Positions 23,801 through 36,400 of a stretch of 64,000 nucleotides of DNA are shown here, piece after piece. Below the pieces are notes generated by a model, which saw only the letters and a program-made list of their open reading frames with translations, was not told where the DNA came from and did no database searches. Origin of the DNA: Stratiolaelaps scimitus. Lineage: Eukaryota > Arthropoda > Arachnida > Mesostigmata > Laelapidae. The number at the start of each line of letters is the position of its first letter. The first letter of the stretch is position 1. The DNA is taken from assembly GCA_019614645.1 (NCBI GenBank), contig JABWDB010000009.1, positions 930,001-994,000 on the forward strand, written 5' to 3'. The position numbers were made by a program, and so were the translations under genes.

Positions 23801-24544
23801 GATGCTTAGCTCTAATGTGGCCGCAAGGAAGTAGAGAACGTCGTTTCTTATTATAGTAACGAGAAAGTAAGACGAGAGCGCCCAATTACGAGCGCACGCT
23901 GAAGTTCGTGTAGTTAATGGACGCCAATGACCGTCTGACTACCTCCGTCATCGTCTAGAGAACAACGTTCGGTCATAGGTAGAGACACACAGCTTGGAAA
24001 AATCGGATATTGATAATCCACACATTTCTACCGCTGCCCCCGGGGGAGATGTGGATTTTCCCGCGTCGCAACATTTCTCGTAGTCATACGCAGCCATACT
24101 GATAAGTTCCGACGGGTGCCTTCTGATCGGGCGGCTGGGGGCTCTTCAGCCGCCAGCGGAACAACTATCTTTGGAGCCGTCTCGCTGATCGCTCAGGCAG
24201 AAAATCCGACAATACAAGTCGTAAATCATTTAGCTGTTAGAGCCGCCTAGAATGTTGATTGTAGCATGCGGATATTCCAGAGAATCGTAATAGTAATAAC
24301 AAGTAGGTGTCGTTCAGGAGGGGTCCCCTGGTGCCAGCATCATCACGTAAATGTTAACACGTCATGTAAATCACGACGAGGCATATTACTATCGTGAGGG
24401 CCATCATGACCTGTGATTCCGTACCAGATTCTTTCAGTTGCAATATTGAAATTCCGATTGCAGATGGTGGAACCTTCATCGAGACACACACAACAACGAC
24501 AACAACCAACTGGGACCTGGCAGGCGGTGGGATGTATACCCAGT

Positions 24545-24555
24545 GACATAGTATG
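24545..24555. repeat. target-site duplication, left copy
   Basis: GACATAGTATG, repeated exactly at 24644-24654 on the other side of the truncated SINE. Confidence 0.85.
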
Positions 24556-24643
24556 TCTAGGGTTTCGCCCTGACTCTCAGCGAACACTGAACGTCCACGG
24601 TACAACTGCTTTTAGCATTGCTTCGTAAGACGGATACCTGAAC
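24556..24643 (-). mobile_element. 5'-truncated SINE (copy 2)
   Basis: 88 bp matching only the 3' body of the SINE at 17913-18095: CTGACTCTCAGC, GAACGTCCACGGTACAACTG, AGCATTGCTTCGTAAGACGG on the plus strand. It lacks the tRNA head, yet has its own perfect 11-bp flanking duplication. This shows it was inserted already truncated, as in incomplete target-primed reverse transcription. Confidence 0.85.
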
Positions 24644-24654
24644 GACATAGTATG
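24644..24654. repeat. target-site duplication, right copy
   Basis: Exact copy of 24545-24555. Confidence 0.85.
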
Positions 24655-24837
24655 CCGGTTTGACTCTACTGATCTCTTAGCAGCACTCCTGGTGTTCGAT
24701 GAGATCAGGGCTAGATAAATTTAGCCAAATTCAGTAAATTTATTACAGTATCAAACACAATTAATAATAGCACAATTTATATGCTGTATATAGCGTATTT
24801 TTTATAGCGAAATTTGACCATAACGCAATTTTGTCCA

Positions 24838-24885
24838 AAATATTGAATTGAACTTAGTGGTGGTGCTATTGCAAATCTATACGGA

Positions 24886-24929
<44 letters not shown>

Positions 24930-24977
24930 TCCGTATAGATTTGCAATAGCACCGCCACTAAGTTCAATTCAATATTT
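24838..24977. repeat. near-perfect 140-bp foldback (53-bp arms around (TA)17)
   Basis: The left arm 24838-24890 and right arm 24925-24977 are reverse complements at 52 of 53 positions, and the 34-bp centre is a TA repeat that is itself self-complementary. The whole 140 bp can therefore pair. The one difference (T in GTGGTGG on the left against G on the right strand) is a G-U wobble if the plus strand is transcribed. No clear target duplication flanks it and no open frame lies inside. It could be a MITE or foldback element, a hairpin RNA gene, or a recent inverted duplication seeded by the TA tract. Confidence 0.9.
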
Positions 24978-27900
24978 ATTAAACATCATCTGCATAGTAA
25001 CCTATTCATTACACTGACCGTTATTAAGTCGCTTCGACGAATGCTGTCGGGACCCCTGAGCCGCCGCCACCATCCTAAGGCACAACGACAATACAATTTT
25101 CGTTATTTATCCACAGCTAAGTGTATGCTTGTGTTCCGCTCCCTGTGATGTTGTCGTTGAGGCGCTATTGACGTTCAGGCGCGTTTTAATACGACAATCT
25201 GACCGATAGCCGATATATTATCACCTTTTACTAATCCATGAGGGCGTTATTCAATTCAGTGGCAGAGGCAACGCTACGCCGTGGCTAGCCTTCGTGAAGC
25301 CGTTGTATTTAAACGAGCGTTGTAGCTGTCTATAGTAACGTAGGCCAGGTTACAGTAACACATCACCATTACGACGCAAGGACACGGCTCGAGTTTTCCG
25401 CTTTGTCTACCTCAGTCACTTCGTCCATTTGCTCTTTCTCTCTCCAGCGAGGGCCAATGAATGACTCTGATACTTCACATGCAGACCCACTGCTTCTCGC
25501 TCTATACGCCTCTTGTTCCCCTTCCCTTATCGGTGTCCAAGCTGTTGCTACTGTTAACTGGACTATATCCTGTTATCTTGCTGTCACAGCAGCATTGTCA
25601 CATTCGTAAACACGATTCACTCACAGAATCAACGATACACAGTGCTCGCGCCTGAAGCTCTCGGTCGCGCGCACAGGTGAGATGAGAGACTTTGCTGTTT
25701 CTCGAGGCGGGCACACTGTTCGCTGCAGGTTGACGAACAGGTCACCGGGCTGCCAGCCGTCGTCAGTTCACTGAGCGCCACTGTTACAGAGTGATAGCAG
25801 TACAATCATTTCTAACAATTAGTCGCCTTTCGAAGTCACGTCGCTCAACCTCAAGATACGACACATCATGTAGCTAGCTAGTCGATTCGTAGCAGCTCAT
25901 CAGATGTTGTTGACTCGAGACGAAACGCCAAAATCAGCAGTTCTCCGGTAGGACGCCTATCGAGCCTCGTCATGGTGACCGTCTTAGCCGAATAGCTGTC
26001 TGTTCGCGGTCACTGCCACCATCATGTTCAAGGGCGAAATCCGTCCGTCGTTCCAACTCCGGACGGACACATAGAGGCGAAGAACAGGGCGAACGACGAC
26101 GCTCGTGGGGTTTGCCTTGTTTCAACCTCCGAGCTACATTTTCTCTCGGGACGGAAGGAACACAAATATCGGTAACATCACAACGGCGATTCCATATACA
26201 AGATCCAACATCACCGAACACTAATTGAACACTGCTGTCAACATTGGCTCTGCCAGCTGGGTACTTCCGCCAAAAATTGCTATCGGCCGACACAAACGCT
26301 CAGCTAGTCCATATACATGTGAGACACTTAACAATTGGCATTACGTAACAACGAGCAGCATTGATGTAGTATTGCCATGCGCTGATATCGCTACCAGCAA
26401 CTGATGTAGTTGTTGTCCTCCTCGTTAGCGCACTGGCAGGCCACGCACACTAGCACACATGGACACGCACAGCAGACGGCGCAGACGTGACTAGACGTTG
26501 CCTATGACGAAAGACCACGGGGATCACTACTGCGGACACGATAGCGTTATACGTCTTTCCTCTCCGGTAACAGGCGAATGCTGTCCGGCATGGTCCGTGT
26601 TGCCTCCTGCTGTCGGCCCTCGACAGAGGTTCGGAGGAGAACAACCCTGGAAAGGGTCGCCCTGAGAAAGGGCACCGCTATTGCACCAGCAGCTACGAAA
26701 GTCGTGGGCTTTTGGGATGTCGGGACGTCCCTAGGCCTCTCTCTCTCTCTCTGTCTCACTCTGGTTCTCTCTCTCTTTCTCTCAGGGTAGATTGGGACTC
26801 GGTCGGTGCTGCGTCGATTACGAACGTTGTTGCTGCTACTGCTGCCATGGCTCTGGTAGTCGGGCCCGGCTGCTTGACGCCGATGGCTAACGGTGTCGTA
26901 ACGGTGCGCGAATCCCGCTCGCTCCCATGGCTGGGCTTTTCACCGCCCACGCGGCCTTGGCAGAAGCCACAGACATCCGAGTTCTTAGTCTCCTCCTGCC
27001 TTGGTGTCTCGTCGATGCCGCAGGAGTGTGTAGGTTAGCCTGGAAGGGGGCTACGTACCCTTGTCGGTTCGGCCGACAAGGATGTCATGTGGTCGCAAGT
27101 GATGCATGGGACATCAATGTATGCCTGTCTGTCGACGGTGCTGACACAAGGCAGAGGAAAGGTTATAGGCCAGCCACGAAATGCGAGGGGGCGAGATCGT
27201 CGCTCGTTCGTGATTTGCCGGCCGTGCACCCGACGTGCATAATTCTCTTGATTCTTCACAGATATTAGGAGTTCAGTAATGATTACAATGTCATCACAAT
27301 GATTTTGATATATAATACAACCGTTACTATGCATTTGCATACGTTCATTTACACTGACTGCTGGTTGTCTTTTTGATTCATTAATCTGTTTGTCGTTTTT
27401 CGTAAAATCCAGAGGTTTAAACAGACGAAACCATATGACTACGATCCAAAACTCTGCACAATGAATGAATGCATAAGGCGATTTTTCGATTCCTCGTGTC
27501 GTCGTTACAACGTCGGCATCTATCAACAGTGTTCACTGTGTTCGTGGTTTCTCTGGAAAAGGATGGCATACAACGCCTATATATGCTGTCAAATGCCACG
27601 AAGAAAACGCGATACGTACACCACCAGATAGGGGCGTCTCTAGTGGTGTGCGTGCGTTTGAAGACAATTTCCTCCTCTACAAAAAAAAGAGGCAAGACCA
27701 GATACACGCATGTCGGTCGACACGATCCTATCGAACATGTAGTAGCTGTTCGCAAGGTGGACTTCGGCCCCCAAACGAAGAAAAAGGTGGCGAGATCTAC
27801 GAGAAGAGATCGTAGAGGAAAAACAACCCGACCACGATGAGGATGGGGGTCCGCGAGAAGACAGCTTGGGAAGATGACGCAGACACAACGAAATGGAGCG

Positions 27901-28712
27901 AAGAACAACAGCAGCAGCAGCAGCATTGGGGAGAACCGCAGCAGAAGCAGGAGCAGCACCGTTGGACGGGATGATGTCATTGCATTTGGCTCGATTGGGC
28001 CATTGCTGTTTTGTTGAGTGCAATCACCCCTCTCGCTCGCCCCCCCCTCATGTGCTGTCTGCTTTTCCCGAGAAATACGGCCACCACTTCGAGCTAGCTC
28101 GTCTACGTATACCTATCCACATGGCCTGCCTGCCTCACCGCTGTAGGGCTCCTGGATGTCGCTGGCCGGAAACTTCATCCATTCGCTATGGCGCGGGCGA
28201 TGGCAAGATCGCGCCCGGCCCATGGCGAAAGCCCTCAACGCGACGAGGATCGCAGGCTCTTCGCGGTACTCTTCCCCCCCACCCCCCCCACCCTCTCCTC
28301 CCATCCACTATCCCTTTATATAATAGGTAATGGTCTGTCATGATGGTCATGTTTACTCTCTGCTGGCTGATGCGTCGCCGGACGAGGAAATGGCGGACAC
28401 AGGCAGCATGGGTGGGTGGCTGGCTGGCTGGCTCTCAATACTATCGATACTGCAATAAGCGACGCCTGGCTGACGGGCAGCAGCATCAGCAGCAGCGGTT
28501 GCGGCAGCAGTGTTTCTTGTCAGAGAACGAAACAATGGCAACCGACGATGGAGCGCAGAATAAATGGCGGGACGATTAACGAATATTGCTCCGACCGACG
28601 CTCGGCTGCACATCTGACTCGGGTCAGACGGGTTGATCAGACGGCTGGCATCTCACCTGTGGCGAATCAGCGAGTGATGAACCACAACGGGGCGAGGCAC
28701 AACTTGCCTCAA
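24978..28712. other. gene-poor, GC-rich from 25.9 to 28.3 kb
   Basis: Contains a CT run at 26736-26752 and another at 26767-26783, CAG runs at 27905-27924, and C-rich runs at 28041-28049 and 28275-28289. Long frames on both strands (163 codons at 27035-27526, 187 codons at 27417-27980, both on the minus strand) lack any recognisable domain and overlap each other. A promoter or 5' exon of a spliced gene is possible here but not shown. Confidence 0.35.
27651..27692 (+). repeat. dispersed repeat, partial copy C
   Basis: GTTTGAAGACAATTTCCTCC plus an A-rich run matches the A-rich end of the repeat at 19921-20104 and 54388-54560. The rest of the unit is not recognisable. Confidence 0.5.
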
Positions 28713-28935
28713 TCACCAGAAGATGTAGTGAATCTGCTCGCGCGTTGCATGGTCACCAACGAACTTGGTGAATTGCGGCAGCGTTGCGGAACGATCTGTA
28801 ATCGGATCAAAGTCATAGTAACGTTGTATCAGATTGTGAACGAGGTACAGCTCAACGATGAGCGTGGTGGTTACAATTACCCATTTTCGTGCACAGGCAT
28901 AACTATGTTCGTCATACACCATACCTGCATAGTGT
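28713..28935 (-). CDS. candidate terminal exon, unknown product
   Basis: On the minus strand, an acceptor-like GACACTATGCAG at about 28925 precedes an open frame of about 70 codons that ends at a stop at 28713. Codon choice looks protein-like. The peptide has a MVYDEHSYACARKW opening, a hydrophobic VELYLVHNLI strand and SATLPQF. The order VYxEH..C ... [IV]-x-L ... STLP is loosely shared with the frame at 12187-12400 and would fit a small secreted beta-barrel such as an arachnid lipocalin. The plus strand is also open across the region, so the call is weak. Confidence 0.22.
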
Positions 28936-28971
28936 CGCTCGGCGAGTGCTTCGGTGGATAGTAGATAAGCT

Positions 28972-28990
28972 ATATATATATACATATATA
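28972..28990. repeat. short (TA)n
   Basis: TA run with one C interruption. No function inferred. Confidence 0.75.
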
Positions 28991-29504
28991 CAATGGGTAG
29001 TATCGGTAGAACAGGCGGCATTTCGTCAAAGGTCAGCGCTGTTTGTAGTTACGTATGTAGGTCAAAGGCAACAACCCCCATAGGGGCAGGGATACAGGCG
29101 ACGAAGGCTGTAGCCGTAGTATGCTCATGTTTGCTTTCTCGTTCTTACGATGGTTGAGCAGCAGCGAGCAGCGTTCCTGGTGATCTTTAGGGCGAAGCAT
29201 GAGGTTTGCCTGCCGGAGACGCTGTCCTTTAGGTCGATGAGCCACTATACACGTGGCCACAACTGACAACCACGCAACGGCTGGTACACGCACGCGACAC
29301 GCGACTCCCCAACAGCCACTTTGTTGATACTTCGCTAAATCAATAATCAGCTGTTGATTTTAGTTTCATAATGATAGTCGGACAATAACATCAAAGATTA
29401 CCTTGCTCTGAGGCCATTCGAATCATAGCCTATTTATAATACAAATCGCGCTATGGATGTGTTTATCCAACCAAGTTTTTATAGGTATTCGCTTACCCCT
29501 CAAC

Positions 29505-29658
29505 GCTTAGGTGGCTAGGACGACTAAGTCTCTGACTGTCGAAAGCCAGAGGTGGCGCGTGCGAGCCCCGCTGCGTGATGACATATATGAGAACTTAAGC
29601 GTTGTAAAATCGCAGCTCCTTTAATAAACCAATAAAGCTTTACCTTTACCTCTGACAC
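29505..29658 (+). mobile_element. tRNA-Ser/Leu-like SINE or tRNA pseudogene
   Basis: GGTGGCTAGGACGACTAAG resembles the A-box end of tRNA-Ser/Leu. CTCTG and CAGAG can pair around a loop containing TCGAAA, and GCGTGCGAGCCCC occupies the B-box place, with a variable-arm-like segment between. About 80 bp of unrelated sequence follows and ends in AATAAAG and CTTTACCTTTACC tandem hexamers, typical of a SINE tail. It is unrelated in body to the SINE at 17913. The pairing is imperfect, so it is not a functional tRNA. Confidence 0.45.
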
Positions 29659-32600
29659 AGTGTTTCAGTGCACTTTCACCTTGCCTAATTTCGCAACACA
29701 ACGTTAGTAGTGTGTGGTTGGCAACTACTTAAATGTACGCGAGAAGCAATTACGGGCCATTCGGGTCATGCGACCCGGCGCCATTCGTCCAATTAGCACC
29801 GCTCGGCTGACGCGCCAAAATCAAACTACGCGAAGCAACGGCTGAAACGATAACTAGATTGATAGTATGGTAGATGTCCACTTAGATACAAGCACCGCTC
29901 ATTCTACAAAATGCAGCGAGTGGGGCAGCAGCACACAGGGAAAGGTGATGGCTGCTTAGAGATCCACGAAAGGGCGGAAATGCAGAGCGGAGCGGAGCGG
30001 TGCGCGTATTTATTTTCCATGGAAATAGTCAACTGGCCAGTTCACTTAGTACTATCAAGTGGTGGGCGGCGCTTCAGGCGAAGTGGGCCCTTCGTCTTCC
30101 AAGTCGCCCATAGCCGTTAGGGCAGAAAGCTTATTTCATGGCAGCAGCTTGCGGGGACCGGCCGGCCGGCTACTAAGTGGTAGATTGTGCTCGATGCGAT
30201 CCCCATTGCCCTCGACGACTATACATTGCGCCGTAAGCTAACTCTCATTCGCCCTTCTATATCGTCCCGCTTCTCATATGCGTGCGCGCGCGCCTTGTCT
30301 GTTCATCCCATTTAAAGTCGTTTAGGGCAATCTGCCTTGATTCAGCCTGCCCTTGCATGAGCGTCGCTGCGTTCACCGAGCCCGACCGCTATTGTGCTCC
30401 TGACCCCTGTACCACCATCGTTGGGTGAGCCTGCTCCTGGCTAGTCTCGGTCGGCCGGGACGGGCGGATTTCCGCTGCAGAGCTCGGCCACTGTACTGCA
30501 CTGCACGCGCGTGGAGAACGTAGAGGATCCAGGAGGAGACCTGGCCGGAACGCATCACTCAGGGCGCGGCGTCAGCGCGCTGGGATAGCCGCTCTATTCG
30601 CGTGTGTCAGGCGTGGGTGTCGCTCTGAGTGGGCTCTTCGGCTATCATTTTCTCTAAAAGGGCTACTCCTGTCAGGATTCCCTCACACTGTCCCCAAGAT
30701 GCCGCCACCCTCGAAGGGATTCTCGCATTTCCGCGCCACTCGGACACGTGGACAATGCCTTCATCGCCAGCATGGATCATCAACAACACAACAGCCCACC
30801 ATCAATAACTATAATAGTACCGTCATTGTAGCATGTGCGCTCGTGCCTACGTGTACGAGCGTCTTGCATCGAGGTAAAGGGGTAGCCGGTGAGAGCGACA
30901 GGAAGAAATACACATATGTGAATGATGGTGAAAAACGTGCAAGCTGCCATGATAGGCGTGTCAGCAACAAGGCTTGGACATATACAAGCGATGGAACCTG
31001 ATACGGACAGGACATCCCCTCGTGGCGTAACGTCATTTGCCGGTTACGTACAAGAAGCCTCTGTATTGTATTGTATTACGTACAAGACGTTTTGACGGCT
31101 TCTAATAGATGTGTTCAGCATAGGAAATATGTTCGATATATGACAGTTTTTTCCCTTAGCTGACCCTCAGCGGTCTTTCGATGGCGAGTCCCGGCACCGT
31201 TGTGTGTCATTCCTTCAAGGACCTACAATATCGGTCATGGAGAACTTACTCCATGTATTACATATGTATTCTACAACAAATCAACGAACAAATTTGCAAG
31301 TGATATTTTGTGATATTAGCCATAATGCCCAGCGACGTAACGAGTTCGAGATATCGGCCATTTCTCCATCTGCTCTAGAAGGCGGGCAAAAATTAGACGC
31401 GACAAATGATCTATCCGAAGCAATTCCACCCCAACCTTAAATCTAGGCGACGAACTCGTACTTAGACGCCAATCTGGGGCACCGCCGGAAATTGTCGGTC
31501 GGCAAGGAAGACTCTTGTCGCTCGGGGCACAATCAGATCGCACAGGTAAAAAAGCTGCTCACCGGGTAACATATACAAATCGAAACTATGACCAATAATC
31601 TGCCAAAGTGAAACGAGTCCTCTGAATCTATGAAGTCAAGCGAGAGCATGACATCGTAACACAAACACTTGGTTACCGAGTTGACTTAGCGGCTCTGCCT
31701 TTTCTGCCGATCGTGCTTTTAATCGAGTTACCAAAATCAGAACAACGATCCCCTAAGATCGATACGTGAATCTGTCTAATTTTTCGTCTAATTCCACTCA
31801 CACGCCTAATTTCACGCTCGTTTCCTCTAGTCTACTCTGCAACGGTCATAAGAGCCAACAGTGTAACCGCGGCCTTCTTCAATCTCGCTACTGAAACGGA
31901 GTTGCTTGCCAGCGTCAGCCGCAGCAGCAGCAACAACAACAGCTACCGTTGAGGGGGCTCTGCCCTTTCCTCTGCACGAGCTCATTAGCGACTTCAAATG
32001 TGGATCTTCTTCATCCGTGCAGAGAGATACAGGTAGCACCATCATCCAGGGAGACAGAATTAGTAGAGAGAGCGGCACACAGAGAAAGAGAGAGAACTAA
32101 ACTTTGTATCACATTAGCACACTTCGAAGAGGCGCTGCTCTCGTCGCGCCTTCTATCGACTGTAACGCTTGCACTGCACGTGTCGGCCCGTCCCGTGTTA
32201 TCCTCTGTGTGTAACTGCGGCCAACAGCAAACAAGCAAACAAACATTGGGACAGCGACATCCAGCAGGACGTGTCCGTGGGCAGGTCGCCCCAGAATGAG
32301 ATGGGATGCGAGACATTCCAAGCATTCATCAGCTCCTGAGTAGCACCAGCAATGTACTAGGCAAGAGCGTAGAACGCAACCTGCGAAAATAGCCAGACAG
32401 CGACGACGGTGGTCGGGGGGCCGGTGGCAACGGAGGCCGTAGATGATGCCGACGCGCTGGACAAAATTATGGATAGGCTGAGTTCGCCTGCCAACAGACC
32501 TACCCCCCCCCCCCCCGACCTGGGGCATCGACTGTTTCAGCTTTCAGCCTGTTGGTTGCAAGCGGCCGGGAATGCCTCTGGAATCGTGCGCGTCGGCGAC

Positions 32601-33416
32601 AGTGAGCGGCGACAAGCGGGGTTAGACTTTACCAGATAGATCAGATTTGCCTCTACTATATTGTGTCAGCGCGGTCTCGAAGAGCAACAGCGTCGAAATG
32701 ACAACGGCGGCCGGGGGCCAGCAACGACGACGACAACAACGTCAACGCTGACGTCCACACAGGAGCGCTGTGTTGCCAACATCGCAAGGGTGTTGTATCC
32801 CCGTGTCAATGCTTCGGAGCAGATGTAATTACAGCCGCGCCGGTCGAACAGAACACCCACGCACGGCAACACGCTCGTGAATGGCGCTCGATACGGCAGC
32901 GATAACAGGCAGCCTGTCACGGCTCGGTGTGCTGCAGGTCGGCGACATTTGAAACCCGAGCGGAGCGCGTCCTTCCCCGGTGAAGTGCCCGAAGTGGTCT
33001 TATATCAGGCAGAGAGAAAAACGGCACAGCAGTTCAGTCGTCGGTCCTCGGTGGCGCACTCACCACATCGCTGGTGGCGCTCGCTCGCTGTACCCAGGCG
33101 AGCTGTTCAGTTCATTGGGCGAAATTGTGAAGTTACACGGCACACGCTTTCGGTCGAGTCTACTTAGTCTAATGAGCGTCTACCTGTTATGTGGTTGATT
33201 TTTCCTACGGTCTTGTCCTTGTTTATTGTTTCGCCTTGAGCAACACAGTTAGATCTGCGCCACTGAAGGATAGCATATACGCTGTTGCTGAACTGGAGGG
33301 CCAATATTCGAGAAAATGCAGGAGAAGGATAGGAGATTGTCGACGTTTCGAAATGGCCAAGATACTTTTTCTGCTACATTAGCATAACAGAGAAAGAAAT
33401 AACGGATCAGCATGTG

Positions 33417-33436
33417 AGAGAGAGAGAGAGAGAGAG
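33417..33436. repeat. (GA)n microsatellite
   Basis: About ten GA units; others are at 33746-33764 and 34265-34285. Confidence 0.9.
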
Positions 33437-36400
33437 CGAGAAAGATGGTTGGGGTACTAGAAATGAATGAACTCTGAATGCATGAAAATAGCGAGAAATA
33501 ATGGTGCGCGTTTCAGGTGATGTGTCGGAACGAACAGTGGCGAGGCCAAGTCAGCCTGCAGATTCATCCGTCTCAAATGAACGCAAATGGATACGCCGCA
33601 ACGGAGCAGAAGATGACGGAATCGGTGGTAGGGGGGGGGCTGCTATCGCTATCGTCAACACTGTCACCGTTACACGACAAAGCAAACGCTGTGTTCAATC
33701 CTACACAGAGTATCTCCATCAAGATCTCTCTCTCTCGTGCGCCCAAGAGAGAGAGAGAGAGAGATATAGGGATGGAAAGATATCTCTATACAGAGGGAGT
33801 ATAAATTTCGGTACGATTTACGTGGTGGATTACTCGTATAATTGCTAAATTTAAAGGTTTTATTGGTATACTAAGGAACCGCAGGTAGAATTTGACGTTT
33901 GTTTTTACTTACCAAGCGATTCATCGATACCCTCCGCACACTTGGATCCGTCAATCTTATTAGTTGTTTTGTTAGTCCACTTGCAACTGCAGCCCTATCT
34001 ATAAGCGAATCATCGACTAGAACGAAAAAAATTGAATTGTTGAACAATTCCCGTTACTAGAATACATTATGTCCCTCCACGTTTGAATACTTCATCGACT
34101 TCAAGCGTTGTTCCCTTATTCGTCGCACAGACGGTGGCGCTCTTACTGCACGGTCTCCGGCTGACCAGCTGGCTGACGAGGTTGGCTGGCCAGCCAGCGG
34201 CATCTTTCTAGCCAGTTCTCCATGCAAAAGACGTAGTCGTCTTTACAAAGCCAGTGAGGAATGAAAGAGAGAGAGAGAGAGAGAGGCAGGGGACACGCCA
34301 AGGCGGAGCTTTCCCACAGGCGATGCCTTCAGAGCCTTCAGCGAGTTCTGCCAGCGAACCGCAGCGTTGCGAAGCGCCAGCCGTGTTGAGCCCCTGCGCT
34401 ACGCTGCGAGCCTACGCGTCGGCGGCGACACGCTACAAGCTGCTGTGAGAACTCAAGTTGGGGGGGCCCGAGGGCGGGCGGGCTGGCCACTCAAGCGGAA
34501 GTAGCTGGCAGCTGGAGATGCCGGCCAGCACAGCAGTCGGCAGGGAAACGGGGAAGGGTAGGTTCCACTTCTGAAAAGCAACAGCGGCTGCGCCAATAGT
34601 GAGAACGGCGGTACGGGCGCCGACGACCACGGCGACGACTGCGAGGACGACGACGCTTAGGGAGCCCTTCTCAGCCTCGTGCTCATGCATCTACCGCTTG
34701 TCCGGTAGTGCTCACGCTATGGCGACGATGCAAGCCACGCAGCGAGGCGGCCTGTCGGCCAGCAGCCACGATACGAATCGTGGCTGCTACTGCTCCCGCT
34801 GGTGCTGTGTCGTCGTCGTGGTCCCCCGTTCGAAGCATCCCCATCGGAGCGAGAGACGTGGGCTGGGAACCGGCTAACGCTGAGCGGGTGCGGAGGACCT
34901 CAATGCATGGTGGCACGACGAGGGGGAGCAGCCTATTCAACAGCGACACGCGGATTCACCGTCGAAGTCACCACCACACTCCGCTCGACGAGACCCCCAG
35001 TGCAGACTGGGTTCGCAGATGCGGCACAAGCTGCCGTATCGCGCCGCAGTATCACCGGTTATTATTCTTCTGGCAACACAAACAGCAACCGCCCTGGTAG
35101 CCTTAGTCTTCGGTGTCCTTGTCGTGAGCCACTTACGATGCGTGTTGCAGTAAGGAGAATAGCTTGGGCCTGCTTTCTCTATTTTGGACGATTCTGCTGG
35201 TCTATTCTTTGAAAAGGAGGTCGGATATGCGAGCGAGAGAGCAAGCGAGAGGGGATTCGGGATAGGACCCGGACGCCTGGGCATCTTGGCCTAGTCGTTC
35301 TGCCTTTTTGGCTTGTTCTGAAGTTTGAACACAAACGTATATCTACACATGTGTCCGATGACACTATAGTGCCGAGTCACTAGACGAGTGGATATTGCAA
35401 GTTGCGGCGCGGATCGTCTCCGCTATCCGATGTCTGCTTAGCAGATCGAGTCAGCTCAGCTTCAATAGACTAGCACGATGCATTAGCAATTGTAGTTTAA
35501 TGATGCATCTATAATACACGGGCAAAACTTTAAAGTTGTTCGATTGAAACGAACTCACGACTTCCGAAAGGCTTTACGAAGGGTACACTATACGGAGGCG
35601 GGGCGATGTGGCACGAATGACAAGTGGCGCTGCACGTTCCGTTATCAACGGAAGGATGACCACGATGACCATGCGCAACGACTGAATGTGTATCGCGATG
35701 GAAGGCCTATCTTGAATCTATGCGCGTCTATCGAATTGTATCATACAGTACTCTCAATCCACCCTCCCAGTCGGCTTCGGCATTCTACTCTCGAAGCACA
35801 ATGCTCTTTGCTGTGCTCAGCAAAAGGCCAGAAAACAACGATGTATATATTTTTGCCCAGCCTAGGGACAATTTCATTCCTCTCGGGTTCTGCTCACCCA
35901 CAACTCCTTGTCCGTGTTGTAACGTTCCGCGAGTTCGTCCCTTCACTCAGACGGAGCCAGTTAGCAAATGAGCAATACCTCCCGTTTGGCTTCATGTAGC
36001 GTTGCGAGTTTGTCGGCGGGCATGACACGTTGACATCTTATCACACACGCGCGAGAGCTTACAATCAAACATATATACACACATACACAGGTTCGTATAG
36101 GAGAGACCCACAGAGGCACACTTCTTGTCATCATGATGCCGTTGACACAAAGACACTAAATTTATTCCTACATCCCGGCGTTAGTGTGTTTCTCCATTTT
36201 CTCGACGTCACCGCCGCCGCCGGCGCGAGGCCCCCATCCCCGTAAACGCCCGTAGTGTAACACCCGGCGCGAAATTCTGATTGGTTGCTTGTCACCGGCG
36301 GCGGCGGCCCCGGCAGGGGGTGATGCCATGCAAATTTCAAAGGAAAACAAAGCTCTTCTGACACCATGTCGTCGTGGCCTCGTTCGACTACGAACGCAAT

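Larger units (their letters stand above)
22816..24555. other. AT-rich stretch with (TA)n
   Basis: Contains (TA)n at 23499-23512 and 23773-23800 and very AT-rich DNA at 22985-23050. At 24002-24110 there is a possible degenerate tRNA-like relic that shares CGCAACATTTCTCGTA and AGCCATAC with 54881-54916. No gene. Confidence 0.4.

Noticed and set aside
27417..27980. 187-codon minus-strand frame
   Set aside because: No recognisable domain, overlaps other long frames, and spans the CAG-repeat-rich DNA and the dispersed-repeat fragment at 27651.
28416..28961. 181-codon plus-strand frame
   Set aside because: Begins at GTG within a TGGC repeat, first half is low-complexity; only the last third looks coding, and the minus strand there is at least as good.
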